Shown: positions 21,970 to 26,934 of the stretch, piece after piece | Layout: each line of letters starts with the position of its first letter | Numbering within the stretch: position 1 is the stretch's first letter | From: DATDMG01 sp036518955 | GTDB taxonomy: Bacteria; Actinomycetota; Actinomycetes; Actinomycetales; Kineosporiaceae | Reading direction: 5' to 3' | DNA: 26,934 nt | Assembly (NCBI GenBank): GCA_036518955.1 | Contig: DATDMG010000147.1 | Coordinates: 1 to 26,934, forward strand | Notes under the pieces: generated by a model | Databases searched by the model: none | What the model saw: only the letters and a program-made list of their open reading frames with translations | Told to the model about the DNA's origin: nothing | Position numbers and translations under genes: made by a program

Positions 21970-23870
21970 CCACCGTCGCAGCCCCGCCGCCGGCACCACC
22001 TGCCGCCCCGCCGCGCTCGGTCGGAGGTGGCGGCAACGGGAACGACCGCAACGGCTCCGGTGGGCTGGGCGGGCCGTGGGCGATCTTGTTCGTCCTGGTC
22101 GTGTTCGCGATCCTGGCGGCGATCGTCTACGTCAACAACGGCAACCCGGAGCTGCGCCGGGTCGACCTGGTGGCGCAGGAGTACGCCGACGCCTGGGTCA
22201 ACGGGAGCCTGTCCGACCTGCAGTACGACAAGCTCTCCGGGCCCGCGGTCGACAACGGCGACGCGGGCAAGGTCGCTGACAGCGTCCGGGCGATCGAGTT
22301 CGATCTCGACGGCAAGGGCGAGCTGCGGCCCGCCGCGGTCCAGGTCGACCGCGAGGCGACCCGCATCATCGACCCGGACAACCGGACGCTCGCCACCACC
22401 CAGCTCAGGGTCACCTGGAACCTGGCGCGCACCGGCATGGCCCAGTACGGCCACGTCTGGACCTACACGGTGCCGTTGCAGGAGCGGCAGGACGGCGGCC
22501 GCTGGCGGGTGGTCTGGACGCCGCAGTCCGTCCACCCCGTCATCCGGCACGGCCTGGTGTTCCGGGTCCAGCGCGCGCTGGCCCCGCGCGCGCCGGTCAT
22601 CGGTGCCGGCGACACCGCGTTGCCACCCGACACCAACCCCACCCTGGCCAAGGCGGTCCTCGGCTCGATCGCCACGAAGGCGACGGCCGAGCAGGCGCAA
22701 CTCGCGCCGCTGCACGCCGAGCAGGGCGACAAGATCGGTATCGCCGGGCTGCAGAACATCTACGACGAACGCCTCGCCGGGGGGGCCCAGATCATCGTCA
22801 CCGCCGGCCTCGCGCAGGGATTCTCGGGGATCGTGCCCACGCAGGAGCCGCTGTTCGTGGGCGCACCGGAGACCCCGACCCCGATCCAGCTCACCCTCGA
22901 CGCTCGCACCCAGGGCTGGACCGAGGCGGCGCTGAGCGCGGTCGCCGGCCCGGCCACCCTGGTGGTCGCCAAGGCGAGCACCGGCGAGGTGCTGGCGGTC
23001 GCCAACACCTCGACCACCCTCGACTACGGCCTGTCGTCCCAGCAGCCGCCCGGCCCCCTGTTCGGGATCGCCGCATACCTGGCGCTCGTCCGGCAGGGAT
23101 TCACCGCGACCAGCCAGGTGGACTGCCGACAGCCGTTCACCTTCCCGGGTGCGGGTCAGATGTTCCGCAACTCGCAGGGGCCCACGATCAACCAGGTGCG
23201 GCTTGCCGCCGCGATCGAAGGCGGGTGCACCACGGCCCTGGCCCGGTTGTCGACCGCGGTCACGCCCGACGACCTGCAGCGGGCCGTTTGGGACCTGGGC
23301 TTCGCCACCCCGCTCACGGCCCCTGACCCGCAGACCCCGGGCTGGAAGGTGGTCGCCGACCAACTCGGTACGCCGGCCTACCTGGGCCGGGTGCAGTCCG
23401 ACAGCGCCACCGACGACACCTCCGCCGTCGCGCCGGTGCACCACGCGCAGGATCTCGTCGGCGAGGGCAGGGTCCTGGTCAGCCCGCTCTCGGTGACCCG
23501 GGCGACGGTGACCGTCGCGAGCGGCCAGCGCCAGTCCATGCGGTTGATCACCAACCCGGCACCCGGTGAGAGCGACAGCCGGCGGCCGCTCAGCGCGGAG
23601 GAGACCCGCCTCCTGCAGGACGTGATGGCCAAGTCGGTCACCGAGCCCGGCGGCAGCGCGCACGCGCTCTTCGGCATGGCCGGCTCACCCGTGTACGCGA
23701 TGGCCGCGACCGCCGGGTACGGCACCGGGAGGACGGACGTCCGGCCGGCATGGGTGACCGGGTACCGGGGTGACTACGCGTTCACGGTGCTGATCCCCAA
23801 CGCCCGGGCGGCAGATGGCGCCCGCAACGCCCTCGAGGTGGCCCGCCGGTTCCTGCTCAACATCCCGTGA
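21966..23870 (+). CDS. Pseudo-transpeptidase: PBP paralogue lacking all catalytic motifs
   Basis: The 634-residue protein has the same plan as its upstream neighbour. A 36-residue Pro/Gly-rich cytoplasmic tail leads to one membrane segment (about 38-56), a MecA_N-like domain (VAQEYADAWVNGSLSDLQYD), a linker with GIAGLQNIYDERLAG (258-272) and a transpeptidase-like domain (about 305-634). Aligned by eye, PPGSTFKV has become PPGPLFGI (364-367), SCN has become GCT (420-422), and KTG within V-H-G-KTG-TA has become MAA within V-Y-A-MAA-TA (579-581). Serine, both lysines and the asparagine are all gone. Yet flanking residues (STGEVLAVAN, VDC, AWVTGYRGDYAF) and coding bias are kept over the full length, so it is not a decaying pseudogene. 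A regulatory or structural partner of the active enzyme is inferred. The GTG at 21966 has GGGAGG 5 nt upstream. Confidence 0.88.
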   Translation: MTTVAAPPPAPPAAPPRSVGGGGNGNDRNGSGGLGGPWAILFVLVVFAILAAIVYVNNGNPELRRVDLVAQEYADAWVNGSLSDLQYDKLSGPAVDNGDAGKVADSVRAIEFDLDGKGELRPAAVQVDREATRIIDPDNRTLATTQLRVTWNLARTGMAQYGHVWTYTVPLQERQDGGRWRVVWTPQSVHPVIRHGLVFRVQRALAPRAPVIGAGDTALPPDTNPTLAKAVLGSIATKATAEQAQLAPLHAEQGDKIGIAGLQNIYDERLAGGAQIIVTAGLAQGFSGIVPTQEPLFVGAPETPTPIQLTLDARTQGWTEAALSAVAGPATLVVAKASTGEVLAVANTSTTLDYGLSSQQPPGPLFGIAAYLALVRQGFTATSQVDCRQPFTFPGAGQMFRNSQGPTINQVRLAAAIEGGCTTALARLSTAVTPDDLQRAVWDLGFATPLTAPDPQTPGWKVVADQLGTPAYLGRVQSDSATDDTSAVAPVHHAQDLVGEGRVLVSPLSVTRATVTVASGQRQSMRLITNPAPGESDSRRPLSAEETRLLQDVMAKSVTEPGGSAHALFGMAGSPVYAMAATAGYGTGRTDVRPAWVTGYRGDYAFTVLIPNARAADGARNALEVARRFLLNIP

Positions 23871-23906
23871 CCCCCCGCTGCGCCTGACCCGCGGCAGGGC
23901 CGGGGC

Positions 23907-23912
23907 TACCGT
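23907..23912 (+). promoter_or_regulatory. -10 box TACCGT before corA
   Basis: TACCGT ends 6 nt before the ATG at 23919, with no ribosome site between. This is the clearest leaderless geometry in the window. It implies that corA has its own promoter despite lying only 48 bp after the pseudo-PBP gene. Confidence 0.55.
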
Positions 23913-23918
23913 TCGGGC

Positions 23919-24890
23919 ATGGCTCGAACGCGCGCGTACCGCAACGGCAGCCTCGTCGCGGAGAACTTCGACCTGGAGTTGGTCTCCGACTACCTCGAGG
24001 ACCCCGACAGCCTGGTCTGGGTCGACGTCTGTGCTCCCGACCAGCAGGAGCTCCACGCCCTCGCCGAGGAGCTCAGCCTGCACAGGTTGGCCCTGGAGGA
24101 CGCGGTCACCGAGCGCCAGCGGCCCAAGCTGGACCGGTACGAGACGCACCTGTTCATCACCGCCTACGAGGTGGACCTCGACGTCGCCACCGGCCGGCTC
24201 AGCACCGACGAGGTGGCCGTGTTCGTCACCCGGCAGGCGCTGGTCACGGTCCGCAAGACGGCGGACTTCCGGATCGACCACGTCGTCCGCCGCTGGGACG
24301 AGTCGCCGGACCTGGCCAAGTTGGGCGTGTCCTTCCTGCTGCACGGTCTGCTCGACCACGTGGTGGACAGCTACTTCGAGGCGGTGCAGGCCCTGGACGA
24401 GGAGATCGAGGGGCTGGAGGATCTGCTGTTCGACGACCGCCCCCGGGACGTCGAGGTGCAACGGCGATCCTTCGAGCTCCGCAAGAGCCTGGTGCTGCTG
24501 CGCCGCGTGGTGGTCCCGATGCGTGAGGTCGTGAACGCGATCATGCGACGGGACCTCAAGGTCGTCGGCGACGAGATGACACCGTACTACCAGGACGTCT
24601 ACGACCATGTGCTGCGAGCGACGGAGTGGACGGAGTCGCTGCGTGATCTCGTCACGACCATCCTGGAGACCAACCTGACGATCCAGGGGAACCGGCTGAA
24701 CAGCATCATGAAGAAGGTCACCAGCTGGGCCGCGGTGATCGCGGTGCCGACAGCGATCACCGGGTTCTACGGACAGAACGTGCCCTACCCCGGGTACGGG
24801 CAGCAGCTGGGTTTCTGGACGTCGTCCCTGCTGACGGCCGTCGGATCGGTCACCCTGTACACCGTGTTCCGGCGGAAGGACTGGATCTAG
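23919..24890 (+). CDS. corA: CorA-family divalent cation transporter with GQN motif
   Basis: The 323-residue protein has the CorA layout. A large N-terminal cytoplasmic alpha/beta domain is followed by a long helix (LDEEIEGLEDLLFDDRPRDVEVQR onward) and two C-terminal membrane helices (about 268-284 and 298-316). A short basic end reads VFRRKDWI. CorA proteins form pentameric channels for Mg2+, Co2+ or Ni2+. The signature after TM1 is normally Y/F-GMN; here it is GFYGQNVPYPG (GQN at 285-287). As I recall, a subgroup of actinobacterial members shares the GQN form. The motif contributes to ion selection at the pore mouth, so the ion carried may differ. The aldolase-like gene starts 2 nt after its stop. 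Confidence 0.9.
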   Translation: MARTRAYRNGSLVAENFDLELVSDYLEDPDSLVWVDVCAPDQQELHALAEELSLHRLALEDAVTERQRPKLDRYETHLFITAYEVDLDVATGRLSTDEVAVFVTRQALVTVRKTADFRIDHVVRRWDESPDLAKLGVSFLLHGLLDHVVDSYFEAVQALDEEIEGLEDLLFDDRPRDVEVQRRSFELRKSLVLLRRVVVPMREVVNAIMRRDLKVVGDEMTPYYQDVYDHVLRATEWTESLRDLVTTILETNLTIQGNRLNSIMKKVTSWAAVIAVPTAITGFYGQNVPYPGYGQQLGFWTSSLLTAVGSVTLYTVFRRKDWI

Positions 24891-24892
24891 AC

Positions 24893-25888
24893 ATGCCCCT
24901 GCGCCGCCTCGACCGCAAGCTGGCCGCCATCGCGGCCGGCCGCTACACCCCCGACGACTTCATCGTCGCGGACGCCAAGGACGCCGACATGACCGATGGG
25001 CTCACCGCCGCGGGCCCGGTCGCTCCCGGGGCCGTGGAGCGCACCGGACCCGGCCGCTACCGGACCCGCCCGCAGTACCTGGCCGCGATGCGGACGCTGC
25101 TGGCGGCGGGAGAGCCCGACGTCCTGCTGACCTCGGCCTCCAACGGGGAGCTCCTGGCCGCCGAAGGCACCCTCGGCGACGTCACGCTCGCCGTCCGGGC
25201 GAACGACAGCACCGACATCTGGTACCAACGCGGCGGCTCCTACCCGAGCCGACCGTCCCGGCCGTTCCGATCGGCCGATCTGGGCGCAGTCCGCGGCTTC
25301 TGCGACCTGGTGCTGTACTCGGTCACCCTCAACAACGACGTCGACCACGACCTGGCGACCCTGGAGGCGTACGCGGCGTTCCGCCGGGAGGCGGCCGCGC
25401 TGGGCGTGCGCCACCTCCTGGGGGTGTTCAGTCCGAACGCCCCGGTGGGGCTGGCGGCCGACCAGGTGGCGCCCTTCGTCAACGACTCCATCGTGCGAGC
25501 CCTGGCCGGGGTCACCCGTGCGGAGCGGCCACTGTTCCTGACGATGGCGTACCACGGCGCGGACGCCCTCGCCGAGCTCGTGGAACACGACCCGTCCCTC
25601 GTCCTCGGCATCCTGGGCGGCTCCGCCGGGACGACCCGGGACACCTTCGAGCTCCTCCAGCGGGCGCAGGCGCGCGGCGCCCGGGTCGCGCTGCTCGGCC
25701 GCACCATCCAGCGGGCGGAGTCGCAGCTGGACCTGGTCCGCTCGGTGCGGCGGGTACTGCGCGGTGACGTGTCCCCGGCGGACGCCGTCCGCGAGTACCA
25801 CGACACCCTCGCGGCTACGGGCGTGTCACCCCACCGGGACCTCGCCATCGACCTGGCGGTGACCGACCCGGTACTGCGGGCGGGCTGA
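24893..25888 (+). CDS. Aldolase-like TIM-barrel protein (DeoC/LacD-type), function unknown
   Basis: The 331-residue protein has no membrane segment. It shows barrel-like alternation of strands and helices: DFIVADAKDADMTDG, VTLAVRANDSTDIWYQRGGSYPSR, CDLVLYSVTLNNDVDHDLAT, LGVFSPNAPVGL, LVLGILGGSAGTTRDTFELL, then ARVALLGRTIQRAESQLDLV. The last two segments resemble the phosphate-binding end of class I aldolases such as LacD/DhnA. I recall similar uncharacterised proteins but no tested activity, and I cannot point to the Schiff-base lysine. The ATG at 24893 lies 2 nt after the corA stop, with GGAAGGA inside the end of corA, so translation is probably coupled. A metal-dependent enzyme supplied by CorA would be speculation. 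Confidence 0.6.
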   Translation: MPLRRLDRKLAAIAAGRYTPDDFIVADAKDADMTDGLTAAGPVAPGAVERTGPGRYRTRPQYLAAMRTLLAAGEPDVLLTSASNGELLAAEGTLGDVTLAVRANDSTDIWYQRGGSYPSRPSRPFRSADLGAVRGFCDLVLYSVTLNNDVDHDLATLEAYAAFRREAAALGVRHLLGVFSPNAPVGLAADQVAPFVNDSIVRALAGVTRAERPLFLTMAYHGADALAELVEHDPSLVLGILGGSAGTTRDTFELLQRAQARGARVALLGRTIQRAESQLDLVRSVRRVLRGDVSPADAVREYHDTLAATGVSPHRDLAIDLAVTDPVLRAG

Positions 25889-25908
25889 GCGGCGGTGGCG
25901 GGGCCGGC

Positions 25909-25950
25909 GAGGCGAGGGGTGCTCCGCGCGAGGCGAGAGGTGCTCCGCGC
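25909..25950. repeat. Two tandem 21-bp repeats
   Basis: A 21-bp unit (GAGGCGAG, R, GGTGCTCCGCGC) occurs at 25909-25929 and 25930-25950 with one mismatch. It lies just after the aldolase-like gene. It equals seven codons and is in frame with the short coding-like ORF that follows. Confidence 0.7.
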
Positions 25951-25951
25951 G

Positions 25952-25977
25952 GGTCGGTGGACGTACGCGAACCGACC
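25952..25977. repeat. 7-bp inverted repeat, possible hairpin
   Basis: GGTCGGT (25952-25958) and ACCGACC (25971-25977) can pair around a 12-nt loop. There is no T-run. It could be a weak transcription end after the corA/aldolase pair or simply part of the short ORF overlapping it. Confidence 0.3.
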
Positions 25978-26046
25978 GTGGCCAGGCACCCGGAGCTGGC
26001 GCCGCTGACCGGCCGGGAGGCTCTGAAGCACCTGGTGCAGTCATGA
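25957..26046 (+). CDS. Short ORF or gene 3' remnant (29 residues)
   Basis: From the GTG at 25957 the frame reads VDVREPTVARHPELAPLTGR and then EALKHLVQS before a TGA. Third positions are about 85% G/C, second positions are far lower, and the peptide looks like a normal helical protein end rather than translated spacer. No ribosome site precedes the GTG. The frame stays open upstream through the 21-bp repeats. It is most likely the surviving end of a lost gene, or a very small protein. Family not recognised. Confidence 0.35.
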   Translation: MDVREPTVARHPELAPLTGREALKHLVQS

Positions 26047-26083
26047 GCCCCCCGGCCGGCCGCGCCGGTCACGGCGAGAGCGG

Positions 26084-26515
26084 TCAGGCCTCCGCGGCGG
26101 CGGCGACGTCGTCCAGCGCCGCCCTCCAGCGCTCGCGGAGTGCCTCGAGGTCGTGTGCCTCGGTGAGGTGGTCCTGGGTCAGGTCGAGGACTGTGGAGTC
26201 CCCGTCGGCCCGCAGGTCGACCTTGACGATCGTGGGGGGACCGTCCGGAGTCTCGTGCCACGAGACGCGCAGTTGCTCCAGCGGATGGTAGCTGCGCAAC
26301 ACCCCGCTCGTTCCGTCGGCGCAGTGGTAGGGCTCGCCCTTGCCGCCGAGCCGCGCGCCCTCGCCGAGCAGGACCCGGGCGCCTTGCGGGCTCACCAGGA
26401 CCTCCCAGACATGGGTCACGGGCGCTGCCACGACACGGCTCACCTGCACCTCGAGCGGGCCACCGGACTTCCCGGCGGTCTGGGCCTCCGATTCAGTACC
26501 GACGCTGGTCGACAT
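26084..26515 (-). CDS. SRPBCC/START-fold protein (AHSA1-like)
   Basis: The 143-residue protein shows the usual SRPBCC pattern. A first strand LEVQVSRVVAAPVTHVWEVL runs into the helix and is followed by a Gly-rich turn (GEGARLGGKGEPYHCADGTSG). Further strands follow (GVLRSYHPLEQLRVSWHE, TIVKVDLRADGDSTVLDLTQ), and a long C-terminal helix ends it (EALRERWRAALDDVAAAAEA). Such proteins form a hydrophobic pocket for lipids or other small ligands; many AHSA1-like members have no known role. The first 18 residues are polar and probably disordered. The ATG at 26515 follows GGGAGG with a 4-nt spacer. It stands alone on the minus strand. Confidence 0.85.
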   Translation of the reverse strand: MSTSVGTESEAQTAGKSGGPLEVQVSRVVAAPVTHVWEVLVSPQGARVLLGEGARLGGKGEPYHCADGTSGVLRSYHPLEQLRVSWHETPDGPPTIVKVDLRADGDSTVLDLTQDHLTEAHDLEALRERWRAALDDVAAAAEA

Positions 26516-26763
26516 CGTGCCTCCCTGATCCGCTGACGCCGGTCCCGGTCACGGAACCGGATGCTCCCAGCACACTCCCTCGGGAGGGGCCGCCACAACC
26601 CCCAGGGGCAGGATCTGCTGAGGGTTTCGCCGGACGGGTGACGACGGGCCGTCCGAACGCCGGGCTGAAGGTCCTCCCTCCGGACGAATCGGACTGTGAC
26701 GTGCACCAACAGTCGTGATCAGCTGACCGGCTGGTTCGACGTCACGATGATCGGCACCGGCGC

Positions 26764-26934
26764 CTAGACCACGCTGGCTGGAGAGCTCGTGGACGTCGTG
26801 GTCCTGGTGGTCGGCGCCGTCGTGGACGTCGTGGTCGTGGTGGTCGTCGGCGCCGTCGTGGACGTCGTGGTCGTGGTGGTCGTCGGCGCCGTCGTGGACG
26901 TCGTGGTCGAGGTCGTCGTGCTCGAGGTGGTCGT
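26764..26934 (-). CDS. C-terminal Thr/Ser-rich tail of a protein entering from the right edge
   Basis: The minus-strand frame is open from the right edge to a TAG at 26764-26766. It gives 56 residues made almost only of Thr, Ser, Ala and Pro, including 12-residue repeats of the type TTAPTTTTTTTS, and ends TSTSSPASVV. This composition is typical of mucin-like linkers or tails of secreted or membrane-bound actinobacterial proteins. The opposite strand is also open but would read almost pure Val, which is less plausible. The identity of the gene lies outside the window. After the TAG the frame continues 14 codons (APVPIIVTSNQPVS) to a TGA at 26719, all with G or C in third position. Confidence 0.6.
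   Translation of the reverse strand, partial: TTTSSTTTSTTTSTTAPTTTTTTTSTTAPTTTTTTTSTTAPTTRTTTSTSSPASVV
26789..26910. repeat. 36-bp tandem repeat, about 3.5 copies
   Basis: Units start at 26789 (33 bp, variant), 26822 and 26858 (36 bp, identical) and 26894 (partial, diverging). Each begins GTGGACGTCGTGGTC and ends GGCGCCGTC. The 36-bp length equals 12 codons and encodes the Thr-rich repeat on the minus strand. Copy number is likely to vary between strains by slippage. Confidence 0.85.

Noticed and set aside
21735..23663. 642-codon open frame on the minus strand opposite the pseudo-PBP
   Set aside because: I considered whether this strand was the real gene, since the plus-strand protein lacks catalytic motifs. 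The plus-strand product aligns along its length with the upstream PBP and has a membrane anchor and ribosome site, while this one is low-complexity.
26789..26934. CRISPR array at the right edge
   Set aside because: The 36-bp units are directly adjacent with no unique spacers and encode a Thr-rich repeat in frame, so this is a coding tandem repeat.
26781..26934. Plus-strand Val-rich ORF over the terminal repeats
   Set aside because: It is open but would encode almost only Val with Asp and Gly. The minus-strand Thr/Ser/Pro reading is the usual composition for such repeats in actinomycetes.
1..26934. tRNA, rRNA or insertion-sequence genes
   Set aside because: I looked for tRNA-like GGTTCGAATCC arms, rRNA segments and transposase motifs with flanking inverted repeats and found none. 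This was by eye only.

Overview
The window is very GC-rich DNA with strong G/C bias at third codon positions and many GTG starts. Together with a wax ester synthase/DGAT, a PAC2 protein, a LigB-type ATP-dependent DNA ligase, an actinobacterial-type RecQ and a MecA-like penicillin-binding protein, this points to an actinomycete (Actinomycetota). I cannot name the genus. It looks like ordinary chromosome: I see no rRNA, tRNA, CRISPR array, transposase or phage genes.

Layout. Positions 1-4251 hold three minus-strand genes: the N-terminal part of a DUF885 protein, a large leucine-rich-repeat (LRR) protein with a BRCT-like insert, and a YghZ-type aldo/keto reductase. Divergent from the last, 4304-14385 is a plus-strand series: HAD hydrolase, PPi-dependent phosphofructokinase, WS/DGAT acyltransferase, ABC-F ATPase, glutathione-peroxidase-like thiol peroxidase, RecQ helicase fused to a phosphoribosyltransferase-like domain, and ATP-dependent DNA ligase. 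A small minus-strand membrane protein and a plus-strand diacylglycerol-kinase-family lipid kinase follow. Then come minus-strand genes for an HSL-type esterase, a PAC2 protein, a frameshifted gene remnant and a PadR regulator with an AT-rich palindromic operator.

The most interesting part is 19826-23870. It encodes two membrane-anchored proteins with the same MecA-like/transpeptidase layout. The first has all three penicillin-binding active-site motifs (STFK, SCN, KTG). The second has lost all three (PLFG, GCT, MAA) while keeping the flanking sequence and an intact, normally biased reading frame. This suggests an active transpeptidase paired with a pseudoenzyme. A CorA-type transporter with GQN instead of GMN and a closely coupled aldolase-like TIM-barrel protein follow. 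The window ends with an SRPBCC protein and the Thr-rich C-terminal tail of a minus-strand gene that enters from the right edge; its TAG stop is followed in frame by 14 more codons with coding-like bias.

A recurring regulatory theme is a TANCGT-type -10 box only 6-10 nt before the ATG of the WS/DGAT, ABC-F, recQ and corA genes. This suggests leaderless or very short-leader transcripts.
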